A stretch of 64,000 nucleotides of DNA from Achatina immaculata (taxonomy: Eukaryota > Mollusca > Gastropoda > Stylommatophora > Achatinidae): contig CM019701.1 of the NCBI GenBank assembly GCA_009760885.1, forward strand, positions 39,363,515 to 39,427,514, written 5' to 3'. The position numbers and the translations under genes are program-made. This document shows, piece by piece, positions 35,410-46,605 of the stretch; position 1 is the first letter of the stretch; each line of letters opens with the position of its first letter. The notes beneath the pieces were generated by a model. That model did no database searches. It was given only the letters and a program-made list of their open reading frames with translations, and had not been told where the DNA came from.

Positions 35410-36269
35410 AATGAAGAGAGAGACAGAAAGGGAGAGGTAGAGAGAGAGAGAGGATTTCACAAAAACAGGACAGGACTATACAATAAAAAAATGATAAGAT
35501 TATACAAGAATAGAATAAAGAATTATAAAAAGGTATCTTTCTGCAACAACTATACCAACAACAAAAAAATGGAGAGAATTTTCAAGAACAGAATAAAGAA
35601 GTATACAAAAGTAATAAAGAGAATCTTGCAAAAGCAGAAAAAAAAGAACAATTTTTTAAAAAAATGAAAGTTGATAGATGACAGGTAGAAAGTCATTCGG
35701 ACATGCATGTCATATTCTTCCACCTTATGAAATGAATTTTCTTTCTTTCTTTCTTTCTTTTTTTTTTCTTTTTTTTTTCTTTCTAAGTTGTGAATTTACC
35801 TTTAGTACTTTTGTAAGTTTTGTATTTCGTGTAAGTTTTGTATTTATGTAAGCTTTATCACAAGTGAGCGTTTTGTGTTAAGTGTAAAACTGTTGTAGTC
35901 GCTTAGTTTATTATGTGTAGAGTTTAAATAAAGCATTTGAACTTTTCGTCACTAAATCATATTTCATGAATTGTTATATTGGTGCTTATTGATAAAGCCC
36001 ATAATCATGTATATGTAGATACATATGTTTAATGTTTAAACGTGGCTAAAGCCTTCCATGATATTGTCTGCGCAAGTTTTGTCAGCAAGTGAGTTATGAT
36101 CGAGTCCGTGCCTAGTGTGTTGTGGGCGTGAATATGGTTTAAGTTTTAACTGTAAAGATGTGTAAGTAAGAATCCAATGATTGTAGAGGTAGAGAGATTG
36201 AAGTTAGAAGGAAATATGTATGTACGTTCTGAAGATGGATTTTTGGGCCAATAAAGAATATGATGTGCC
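35196..36269. other. Intron 2 sequence, mostly unrecognised
   Basis: Contains a GA microsatellite at 35380-35455 and a T-rich run at 35740-35785. No gene recognised. Confidence 0.5.
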
Positions 36270-36862
36270 TACAATGTTTTCTTCGTAAGTGTTTGCTTGC
36301 CAGTTCTTTGTCATATATGTGTAGTACTAGAACACTGGCACTCTTGACATAAGTGTTGCTTGCCAATTCTTTGTCATATATGTGTAGTACTAGAACACTG
36401 AGATTCTTGACATAAGTGTTGCTAGCCAGTTCTCTGTCATATATGTGCAGTCCTAGAACACTGAGACTCTTGACATAAGTGTTGCTTGCCAGTTCTTTGT
36501 CATATATGTGTGGTCCTAGAACACTGAGACTCTTGACATAAGTGTTCGTAGCCAGTTCTTTGTCATATGTGTGTAGTCCTAGAACAATGGGACACTTGAA
36601 CATAAGCATTTCTAGTCAGTTCTTTGCCATATATGTGTAGTCCTAGAACACTGGCACTCTTGACATAAGTGTTGCTTGCCAGTTCTTTGTCATATATGTG
36701 TAGTCCTAGAACACTGGCACTCTTGACATAAGTGTTGCTTGCCAGTTCTTTGTCATATATGTGTAGTCCTAGAACAATGGGACTCTTGACATAAGTGTTG
36801 CTTGCCAGTTCTTTGTCATATATGTGTAGTCCTAGAACACTGGCACTCTTGAATATATCATT
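36270..36862. repeat. 63-bp minisatellite
   Basis: About nine and a half units, period 63, with 'agtcctagaacactggcact' and 'cttgccagttctttgtcata'. The minus strand is open across it as 21-residue repeats ('LHIYDKELASNTYVK') because 63 is a multiple of three. No start, promoter or splice context supports a protein. Confidence 0.9.
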
Positions 36863-37189
36863 GATCATTAACATTTATTTAATTTTGATGCATTTTCGTG
36901 TCATTCAGTATCGATATCATGTTGATACACGTATGCGCGCGTGTGTGTGCTTATGATCATCTTGATGCTTGATTATAATCACGCGTTTTAACAATAGTTA
37001 TTACCCCTGATTGTTGTCTGTCTGTTTATTTGTTGTTGTTGGCTAATGGAATTAAATTAGAGAATCCCTTTTAATATTATATACGTATATTTTCCCAGCT
37101 AATAATAACAAATAATAATAGTAACTTACACTTTGTGTATTTTATCCGATTAACTAATGCTTCTATTTTATCATTGCAATTTTTTTTTT

Positions 37190-37545
37190 TTTAAACTGAA
37201 GACGCTGTCTGATTTGTCAATCAGCAGCCAATAGAAATGCTGGCGTCAGGGTTGGCGAGCCATCGCTGATCAAAACCCTGCCCACATCTCTCTGTTGGCG
37301 CTCACGGTAACAGACCTAGCCCGGCTAACGGGGCAGAGGCCGCTGGTCCCGGTGGTGGTGGAGCCTACTAAAGAAATACTGCACACCCCCCTGCTTTTTT
37401 AGCTCTAATCAGCTGAACAGAATAGCTGCTATGGTCCGCTACCAAGCCGACACAGTGTTGTGTCTGAGCAGCTTCGCTAAATTGGCTACAGTGAACATCT
37501 CATCGCAGTTCCCTGGGGAACGAAGACAAGATAAGACATCGTTGA
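37190..37545 (+). repeat. DR1 dispersed repeat, copy 3
   Basis: A full-length but diverged copy: 'gacgctgtctgatttgtcaa', 'gctggcgtcagggttggcg', 'tagcccggctaacggggcag', 'ggtggtggagcctactaaag'. Confidence 0.75.
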
Positions 37546-37939
37546 GGTGATTTGAATAGTTAAGATTTGAACTAGTGCGTGATGGAAGGGAATGAACTGA
37601 GAAAATAACCACAAATAATTGTGATTGTTTGAGTAATGTCCCTTACAACAGGAAATAGATAGATAGATATTGTGTTGTATGTTTGTATTAATCTATTAAG
37701 AATATTGCCGGACGTTTTTTTAACGCTCCCGGAGTCATGCAGAACTGATCTGTCACATATCCTGTACCTTGAGTTGGGCTATGGCTAACAACCTTATCCT
37801 GGGACCTATCTAGAGGCGACTCTAGATGGAGAAAACCAGAAATCTCTATGGAAACTCGCAAAGAAACCAACCGAGCATCAGGGATGCCAACTCCGAAGAG
37901 CTCATTCGCCGGCCCTAAACACCCAGTGAAGTAGAGGAG

Positions 37940-40265
37940 ATAGGTAATGATGAATTATGGAATTCTTACAGCACAGCCATAATCACAGCAGCAAAAGCAA
38001 ACGCTGGAGTGAAAAAAAAAACAAATAAAAAAAGCATGGATATCAGAAAACACATGGAAGTATATACATGAAAGACGAGCAGCCAAATTAGACATGTTGA
38101 ATGCAAAAACAGATCTTGGAAAAGATCTAGGGAAAGCGACATACAAAGAAGTAGACAAGAAAGGAAAAATTTCAGCTAGAAAGAATAAAAGAGAATACAT
38201 AGGCAATATGGCGAAAGAGGCAGAAAAAGCAGCAAAAACAGGAGACAGCAAAACTTTATATAACATACAAAAGAGGCTAACAGGTGCTATTACATCTAAA
38301 AAAAAAAGACCAATCCTTAGCAAAATTGGAAACCTATTAACATCAAGTAAAGACCAAAAGCAAAGATGGACTGAACACTTCCAAGAAATACTTAATCGAC
38401 TACATCCAAAAGAATTGATAAACCTTGAAACCGACTTACCAAGCCCACAACTAAATGTCAACCTAGATGAAATTATATTGCATGAAATCGAAACAGCAGT
38501 GAATTTAATGTCTAACAACAAAGTTGTAGGTGAAGATGAAATAATACCCGAAATGTATCAATAATGACAACATAAGAAAACTATAAAGAATGTTTAATAA
38601 GATTTGGAAAGAAGAAAATGTCGCTTTTAAAAGGAAAAAAAGGAATCATTGTTAAAATACCAAAAAAGGCAACCTTAGTGACTGTAACAGGTGGAGGAGA
38701 GTAACCTTAGTTTCAGTTGTGTCAAAAGTATTTTGCAAGGTCATTTTGAATATATTTAAATGTATAGTGGATACCGCAATGAGAGAAGAACAAGCAGGAT
38801 TTAGAAAAGGGAGAAGCTGTCTCGACCAGATCTTTACTCTAAGAATAATACTTGAAGAACATATTGAAAAGCAGAAACCATTAATAATGAACTTAACAGA
38901 CTTTAAAAAAAAGGCATTTGATAGCTTACTTAGAGATTCAATGTGGAGAATTTTAAGTCTATATGGAACACCATCTAAAATTGTCAACATCATTAAGGAC
39001 CTCTACAATGGATATGTCTGTATAGTCAACACAGAAGAAGGGATGAGTGAATGGTTCCAGATTGAAACAAGTGTGAAACAAGGGTGTATACTGTCTCCTT
39101 TGATTTTTGGAATTACAATAGACTTCATAATGAAATAATGCAGCACAGGTAACACAGGTATCGACTTGGTACATGGGACCCAACTAGAATATCTTGATTT
39201 TGCTGATGACATAACTCTTATCAGTAATAATGTGAATTCAGTGCAAGAAAAAACAGATAGCCTGTCTTCACTGGCTAGCAAAATAGGACAAAACAAGGAC
39301 AAAACAAAAATAATGAAGCTTCGCATTAATCAATATGAAAAAAATATACGTAGAAGGGACAAATATTGAAAAAGTCAATCAATTTGCATACCTTGGCAGC
39401 TACATAGACCAGGATGGTGACACCAGAAAGAAGTTAGAATTAGAATTGCAAAAGCAGCATCGATCTTCAAGAATCTTGAGAACATATGGAATTCAAAAGT
39501 TATAAGCACAAAACCAAGTTAAGACTATTCAATTCAAATGTAATATCCACCCTCATTTATGTATGCGAAAGCTGGAAAACAACTAAAGAAACAGACAAGA
39601 AATTAGACTCTTTTGAAAACAAATGCCTAAGGAAAATACTCGGCATCAAGTGGAACGAATTCAAGAACAATGCAGAGATAGACAGATGACGGAACAACAA
39701 CCACTGATCAGGAAAAGGAGTTGGACTTATGTTGGTCAGGGTGTCTGAGTGGCGAAGTGGTTAGTGCACTGGTCTCTCATGGCGAAGGTCAGGGGTTCGA
39801 ATCCGCCCGGTGGCACCCCAGTCACCTGCTGTAGAAATGTTTACCCAACTTCTTTTGGAGTTGGGGAAGGAAAAGGCAGCCAGGCGTGATACTGACCATA
39901 TCACCCTCTAGTGTGCTGACACTTCAAGGAAAATATGGACACTAACACCATATACCTATGTGCCTCTAAAGCACCACACGTGTTACCTTTAATTTTTTTA
40001 GTATGTTGGTCACATGATGAGAAAAATAATTAGAGAATCCCAAAACAAGCTATCAAGTGGAACAGAACAGATCGAAGAAAAAGAGGCAGACCACGTGAAA
40101 CTCTAAAGAAGACATTGTTAAAAGAGGCCAAATTAACAGGAATAAAATCCCTTGATAAGGTTGAAAAGCTCGCCGAAAACAGGATAAATTGGCGAAATGC
40201 CTTGCTAGCTCTATGTGACGTTTAACGGTACAGGAAGGATATAAGATATATAAGATTAAGAAGAA
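37940..40265 (+). pseudogene. LINE (family 3, RTE/CR1-like) reverse transcriptase, interrupted by a SINE
   Basis: The longest single copy of this family. It has an RT entry frame 38094-38564 ('QRWTEHFQEILNR', 'VVGEDEIIPEMYQ'), 38719-39138 ('MREEQAGFRKGRSCLDQIF', 'VKQGCILSPLIFGITIDFIM'), 39166-39369 ('LEYLDFADDITLI', catalytic FADD intact), 'FAYLGSYIDQDGDTRK' near 39385, and 39486-39689 ('LRLFNSNVISTLIYVCESW'). A SINE sits at 39739-40001, then come 'RKRGRPRETLKK' and '...LALCDV' at 40223. At least three frameshifts or stops. The 3' end is 'aacggtacaggaaggatata' plus ATAAGAT-type repeats. Pieces recur at 46606-48395. Confidence 0.85.
39728..40012 (+). mobile_element. tRNA-derived SINE with 11-bp target duplications
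   Basis: The SINE body is 39739-40001. The flanks 'tatgttggtca' at 39728-39738 and 40002-40012 are identical 11-bp target duplications, and the intact LINE at 47333 shows the empty site. The head is tRNA-like. 'GGGTGTC' at the start pairs with 'GGCACCC' at 39812-39818 (one G-T pair). The Pol III A box is 'TGGCGAAGTGG' and the B box 'GGTTCGAATCC'. Behind it is a non-tRNA body with 'aggcgtgatactgaccatat' and a T-rich end. Mobilised by a LINE partner; Pol III promoter. Confidence 0.9.
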
Positions 40266-40349
40266 ATGTTCTATCTTGGTGCCTTGGTTTTTAGGCCTGT
40301 TCCTGTGGTTATTTGGGGCGTTGATTCAGAAAACTGCCTCAGATAGCCC

Positions 40350-40472
40350 GCATCAGATCTAGTTTCTTAGATGTGGTTGGCATCAGCTCTAGTTTCTTAG
40401 ATGTGGTTGGCATCAGCTCTAGTTTCTTAGATGTGGTTGGCATCAGCTCTAGTTTCTTAGATGTGGCTGAAT
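40350..40472. repeat. 30-bp minisatellite
   Basis: Four units of 30 bp (catcagctctagtttcttag plus atgtggttgg). Confidence 0.9.
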
Positions 40473-40884
40473 TTATAAAAATTTTAGGTCTGCTCTTTAG
40501 CAAATCTCTTTTAATGAACTGGGGTGTCATAACAAGCTGTCTTATGTGAATGGGAAATTAATGTATTTAATTTAGTCACCTTTTTCTGTATAATGACCTT
40601 TGTTTCACACATGTTCATCTAGTTCCTTTCATATAACACACACTGGCATACAAATGAATAGCTCAAATGACAAATCGCTTTTGTTCTGTTTTATTACATA
40701 ATTATGTACAAAAAATTAAGATGGTAAATCATGGTTTTCATAAACCACATAAATTTGTATTTCAAAGGTTTCTCAAACTGATCTGTTTAAAACAGCAGCG
40801 CTGTATAATAGTTATGATGGTATAGGAGTTGTGTGTATATTCCCACTCATATCATTTTATTCTTGCAAACCGAACACCGTAGAG

Positions 40885-42579
40885 TTATGGCTACTTCAAG
40901 TCGGAGCTGCTTGAATCATCCCGACATGTTTTGCTATATTTGTGGGGCGTACACGCTGAAAGCAAGTAGGAAACCTATTTCTGAGTTTGTAAAAAGAGGA
41001 TATGTAGGTTATTTTGGTGTCAAGCTTGGAGAAGAAGATAAGCTATGGGCTCGTTATATTGTAGGCAATACTTGCACGGAGCATTTGACCCAGTGGACAA
41101 ATGGAAAGAGAAACTGCCTGAAATTTGGTGTACCAGCGGTGTGGAGGGAACCGAAAAACCACTTAGATTATCGTTATTATTCTATTGCTAATATCATAGG
41201 CATCAATCGAAATAATCGTGACAAGTGGTCTTACTTTGATCTATCTTCATTCAGGAGACATGTTCCGTATTCTGATCTTGTACCGGTGTTCCACCTTTCC
41301 TTGAACTAGCACAGCTCTCAGAGTGTCTGATATCGCACAAGGCAAAGAAAGTGGGGGCAGTGACAGTGAATTCCAAACAACTTGACATAGTGATCATTTT
41401 GATCAGAATGAATTGATTGATCTGATCAGGGACTTAAATCTCTCTAAGGAGTCTTCTGAACTGCTTGCCTCCAGACTAAAGAAAAAAAATGTACTTCAGC
41501 CTGGAATGAAAATGACATTTTATTGAAGGAGAGTAAAGGATTTGCTGCCATTCTTTACCGAAGACATCAATTTAGTATTCTGCAATGACATTGGAAACAT
41601 TATGAAGAAAATTGCTCTTTCAGAACATAACCCAAGTGAGTGGCGTCTTTTCATCGACAGTTCAAAACGTAGTTTGAAATGTGTTCTTTTAAATAACGCC
41701 AATAAATTGGTTCTGTTCCAATCGGTCATTCCACCAGGATGAAAGAAGAGTACAAGGCCATCTCTTCCAAGTGTTGGAAAAGATAAGTTACCAAGAACAT
41801 TAATGGGTGATTTGTGTAGACTTGAAGATGGTTAATTTTCTTCTTGGCTAACAAAGTGTCTACACAAAGTATCCTTGCGTTTATGCCTTTGAGATAGTAG
41901 GGCCAAACAGGAACATTGGGGAAGAAAAGATTGGCCTCCGAGGGAATATACGGTGGTTGGAGGACAAAATGTAATCAATGAACCTTTGTTAGCACGAGAT
42001 AGAATCGTACTGCCACCTCTGTATGGTATGTATAATGAAAGGGTTTGTAAATACTTTGAATAAAGACGGCTGATTTATAGAGCTACCTAAACTTACCATG
42101 GAAAAACTGAATGCAGGAATTTTCGATGGTCCACAGATCAGACAACTTATAAATGACCCACATCAGTGAATGAAATCGAATCATGTGCCTGGTCTTCATT
42201 TGTTCTTGTTGTGAAAAGCTTTTTTGGCAACAAGAAGGCAGACAATTACACACAATTAGTAGAGGATATGCTCTTTCGTTTCAACAGGCTTGGCTGCAAC
42301 GTGAGTGTTAAAGTCCATTATCTGCACAATCTCTTAGATCGCTTTCCAGAGAACCTTGGTGACTTAAGCGAAGAACAAGATGAAAGATTACACCAAGACA
42401 TAAAAACAATCGAAGCCAGATACCAAAGAAGATGGGATGCACACATAATGGCAGACTATTATTGGAATCTTATACGGGATTGTCCTGGCAGATCCCACTC
42501 TCGGAAGTCTTACAAAAGGAGATTTTCGTGTGTCGAACGAGTGGAAAGATTGTGTCACAAACTTTTGCTTTTGGTATGA
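40885..42579 (+). pseudogene. Broken ORF of a mobile-element-associated invertebrate family
   Basis: Three open pieces belong together. 40888-41309 has 'NHPDMFCYICGAYTLKA', 'CTEHLTQWTNGKR', 'VPAVWREPKNH' and 'VPYSDLVPV'. 41542-41742 has 'PFFTEDINLVFCNDI', 'SEWRLFIDSSKRSLKCVLL'. 42166-42579 has 'NKKADNYTQLVEDMLFRF', 'HYLHNLLDRFPENLGDLSEE', 'HQDIKTIEARYQRRW'. I recognise this layout from memory as a multi-copy protein family of arthropods and molluscs whose function I do not know; it behaves like a mobile-element protein. Stops and frameshifts separate the pieces, and the usual second Cys pair after WREP is 'YRYYS', so it is dead. Confidence 0.65.
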
Positions 42580-42599
42580 AATAAGTAGATTTTCATGTA

Positions 42600-42680
42600 G
42601 TACACCTTTCCTCTTCTTCTTCTTCTTTTTCTTCTTCTTCTGCTTCTTCTTCTTCTTCTGCTTCTTCTTCTTCTTCTTCG
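42600..42680. repeat. TTC microsatellite
   Basis: Imperfect TTC/TGC repeats immediately before a dispersed repeat. The same order (TTC, then 'gttcgctt') is seen near 61853-61872. Confidence 0.8.
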
Positions 42681-44000
42681 TTCGCTTCTACCACCCAAGA
42701 CAGCCAGTGATCCTACCGATTTTACTCGTGTAGTTGTCGATAGAGAGATCCCAGAGAGGACCACAAGAGGTTCAGAGTATCGCAGGGATTGAGCCTGTAT
42801 TCTCGGTGGATCTCAGAAGAGGGATTGCGTGACACCGTGGTTTTCGTTGCACCAGTTTAATCTAAAGTTGGACTTTCTCACCGGAAAACCTCGACGTGTT
42901 TTGGATGTCAGTATATCCCCGCTGGGTGAGAGGTAGTTGCCCATCCAGCCTAGAGGACTTTCTCACCGGAAAACCTCAGCGTGATTAGGATACGCATACA
43001 TCCCCGCCGGGTGAGAGGTGGTTGCCTATCTAGACTGCACTGGTCCAGTGTCTCCGACTTCAGCAATTTGTGGTCGTGGCCGCTATCCTTCCTAGTTGTG
43101 ACCAGGACGGAGCTTTTGTCCAGGAGAACGAATCCTCGCCACTAGTGACTTCCACCCCTGGGTTGAGCCGGTTTAGGCATAATATCCCAGTATGGGCGTG
43201 TTTAGTTCGTGACCGACCTCTAGAGCGGAGGTACCGTGACATGAGTAGCCATTAAGTTTCACTCCTGGTTTAAGCTGGTTTAGACATATTTCACCAGTAT
43301 GGGTGTATATCGGACATGACCGGCCTCTAGAGCAGAGGTGCTGTGATATGAGTAGGTGCTCGCCTCGAGACTACTAGACATACCGATTAAGCTTCACTTT
43401 ATCCTTTCCATCACCTTTTCACATCGGCGCCGCACAGCAACCCTAATTGCTTTTTCGCATTTTCTTCATTGGCCAGGAGGAGTTTCATTCCAGGCGTGGC
43501 ATCCGAAGTATCTCACCAACAGTGTCTTAACCCCTGGGTTAAGCCGGTTCAGGCAATTCGCCCGGTATGAGTGCACATAGGACGTGGCCGACCTCCAGAT
43601 CAGAGGTGCCGTGTTTTGAGCAGTCCTGACCTCGAGACTACTGATTACTTCACTTAATCCTTTCTGTCATCTTTTCCACAGCGGCGCCGCGCAGCAATCC
43701 CACTCGCACCTTTCTTCACTGGCCGGGAGGAGTCCCACTGCACTCACGGCAGCTGAAGAATCTCGCCAGCAGCGGTGGATGAGCTACTAAACATGACTCT
43801 CATCTACCCGAAGCGTCTGGTTCTCAGGCGCCAGATATTCGCCTTCGCCCCTTCTCCTGTCAGTTTGAACAGTTCTGCTACGAGAAGGCGAGGAACTGGA
43901 CTTGCCTGTCAGATGCTATTTGAGACGCACACCTTGGAGACATTTCACTGGAGTGGAGAACGTATCCCCCACCCCACCTCCAGCTATAACAGTCCCTAAA
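42681..44000. repeat. Dispersed repeat with internal duplications (called R here)
   Basis: The left 110 bp ('ttcgcttctaccacc', 'agaggaccacaagaggttca', 'tatcgcaggg') recur at 61862-62000. Inside, two 'actttctcaccggaaaacct' segments lie 100 bp apart, and a 'cctgggttgagccggttta' segment is repeated three times (about 43158, 43268 and 43530), each followed by 'gacct(c)(t/c)agagc(g/a)gaggt' text. Relatively GC-rich. No coding motif; class unknown. Confidence 0.5.
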
Positions 44001-44714
44001 ACCACTTTTCTTTTCAATTTTTAATACTCGTATGTTTCCTTCATGCTTAAGAGCTACATTAAAATATCCTGATTTGTTATGGGCGAGCAGAGTGAAGGTC
44101 GGTATATGGCATACGTTCTGTATCTAAAAAAACTAGAGCTGATAGGGGGAACTTGTGCCATTTTTTGGAATCAGCAGATCAGATATACCCAGAAACAAGT
44201 CTAACATTTGAGGTACCAAAATGTGTGTTGGCCAGTGAAATCTTTCAACATACAGCAGCTGTTTTGTTGTTCACAGCCACATTTTTGTTTTACTCTGTTC
44301 ATTTACTGACCCTGTTCTTCTGCTACGTATTGTCATTTCTGCTGGCAGCTGGAAAACCAAGTGCAGTATACGAGAAGGGGCAACGTGTCCCCACAAATCT
44401 TTACTGTTCTTTCCCTAACTTACACGTTTATTGTTGTTGTTGTTGTTGTTGTTTAACATCATATAAGAGAATTCCTGTTTTTTGCCAAGACATGGAATGA
44501 ATGGACAAGTAGGAAATCAACATGTCATAGGTGCTTTTGTTATGTTACGGTGGAACTCACTCGCAAATGGAGTTTTTGTGCTCTGTATTTCAACCATCAG
44601 TCTGAAGTGTATGAATCGACATTTTATCTCTCATCGAGGAACCTCATCATCATCCTGTTCCGTGATTAAACTGACTTTTCGATTGATTTGACAAGCGGCG
44701 TTTGTTCAGTTTAG
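44001..44714. other. Intron 2 sequence without recognised gene
   Basis: A frame at 44153-44500 has a hydrophobic centre and a poly-Cys stretch from a TTG microsatellite at 44430-44452. I see no family signature and do not call it a gene. Confidence 0.45.
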
Positions 44715-45415
44715 TATAGTTCAACTGTGAGGTGTACCAGCCACAAAGTGTAGTCAACTGTGACGTGTACCAGCCACTAAGTATAGTCAACTGTGAGATG
44801 TACAAACCACTAAATGTAGTCAACTGTGAGATGTTCAACCACTAAGTGTAGTCAAATGTGAGATGTTCAACCACTAAGTCTAGTCAACTGTGAGATGTAT
44901 AAACCACTACGTGTAGTCAACTGTGAGATGTACAAACCACTAAGTGTCAAATGTGAGATGTTCAACCACTAAGTCTAGTCAACTGTGAGATGTATAAACC
45001 ACTAAGTGTAGTCAACTGTGAGATGTATAAACCACTAAGTGTAGTCAACTGTGAGATGTATAAACCACTAAATGTAGTCAACTGTGAGATGTATAAACCA
45101 CTAAATGTAGTCAACTGTGAGATGTATAAACCACTAAATGTAGTCAACTGTGAGATGTATAAACCACTAAGTGTAGTCAATTGTGAGATGTATAAACCGC
45201 TAAGTGTAGTTCAACTGTGAGATGTACAAACCACTAAATGTAGTCAACCATGAGATGTTCAGCCACTAAGTGTAGTCAATTGTGAGATGTATAAACCGCT
45301 AAGTATACTTCAGCTGTGAGATGTACAAACCACTAAATGTAGTCAACCATGAGATGTTCAGCCACTAAGTGTAGTCAATTGTGAGATGTACCAACCACTA
45401 AATGGAGTTCAACTG
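44715..45415. repeat. 33-bp minisatellite (agtgtagtcaactgtgagat...)
   Basis: About twenty units of 33 bp, with shortened units (ttcaaccactaag variants). Both strands stay open across part of it (11-residue repeats) as a result of the period. Confidence 0.9.
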
Positions 45416-45784
45416 TAAGAAGTCTAACCTAGGTCTTGTCACATGCATAATGTAGAGAGAGTTGTATTGTTTGTCATGAGTGTAACTTTGTTATCTTCGT
45501 CAATCATCTCACCATCTGGAAAGCTTCCAGAGTGTCAACATAATAAATCTGGTATTTTAGTGCTTTTTTCGCTTTCGTGAACTGTGAGAAGTATGTAATT
45601 CATGCCAGACAGCGTTAGAGAACTTGTTGGTTCTTGGCAAGTTCTCGTTAACAGTAATACCTGGACAAACAGAGAAGATAAAAGAAAGATAGTGGGGGGG
45701 GGGGGAGGTGAGAAATGGGGAACTAATTTAATTAGAAGCAATGTCAGAGAAAGGAAGAAAAAAAAAGATTGCCCATAATAACTA

Positions 45785-46605
45785 GAGAATCAGAGAATCT
45801 CAAAAACAAGCTATCAAGTGGAATCAGAGAATCCTAAAACAAGCTATCAAGTGGAATCAGAGAATCAGAGAATCTCAAAACAAGCTATCAAGTGGAATCA
45901 GAGAATCCTAAAACAAGCTATCAAGTGGAATCAGAGAATCCCAAAACAAGCTATCAAGTGGAATCAGAGAATCAGAGAATCCCAAAACAAGCTATCAAGT
46001 GGAATCAGAGAATCAGAGAATCTCAAAACAAGTTATCAAGTGGAATCAGAGAATTAGAGAATCTCAAAACAAGCTATCAAGTGGAATCAGATAATCAGAG
46101 AATCCATAAACAAGTTATCAAGTGGAATCAGAGAATCAGAGAATCCATAAACAAGTTATCAAGTGGAATCAGATAATCAGAGAATCCCAAAACAAGCTAT
46201 CAAGTGGAATCAGAGAATCAGAGAATCCCAAAACAAGCTATCAAGAGGAATCAGAGAATCCTAAAACAAGCTATCAAGTGGAATCAGAGAATCCCAAAAC
46301 AAGCTATCAAGTGGAATCAGAGAATCAGAGAATCCCAAAACAAGCTATCAAGTGGAATCAGAGAATCAGAGAATCTCAAAACAAGTTATCAAGTGGAATC
46401 AGAGAATTAGAGAATCTCAAAACAAGCTATCAAGTGGAATCAGATAATCAGAGAATCCATAAACAAGTTATCAAGTGGAATCAGAGAATCAGAGAATCCA
46501 TAAACAAGTTATCAAGTGGAATCAGATAATCAGAGAATCCCAAAACAAGCTATCAAGTGGAATCAGAGAATCAGAGAATCCCAAAACAAGCTATCAAGAG
46601 GAACA
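45785..46605. repeat. 33/42-bp minisatellite derived from LINE family 3 coding sequence
   Basis: About 22 units of 'caagctatcaagtggaatca' plus 'gagaatcccaaaa'; some carry an extra 9 bp (agagaatca). The unit is the LINE segment coding for 'QRIPKQAIKWN', present once in the neighbouring LINE units at 47360 and 48158. A higher-order duplication of about 353 bp is visible within the array. It ends by running into the ordinary LINE continuation ('ggaacacaataggccaaag'). Confidence 0.9.

Noticed and set aside
36139..36874. Minus-strand frames with 21-residue repeats
   Set aside because: The 63-bp minisatellite is open by virtue of its period; nothing else supports a gene.
39739..39820. tRNA gene
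   Set aside because: Although it folds like a tRNA, it is the head of a SINE with flanking target duplications and a non-tRNA body.
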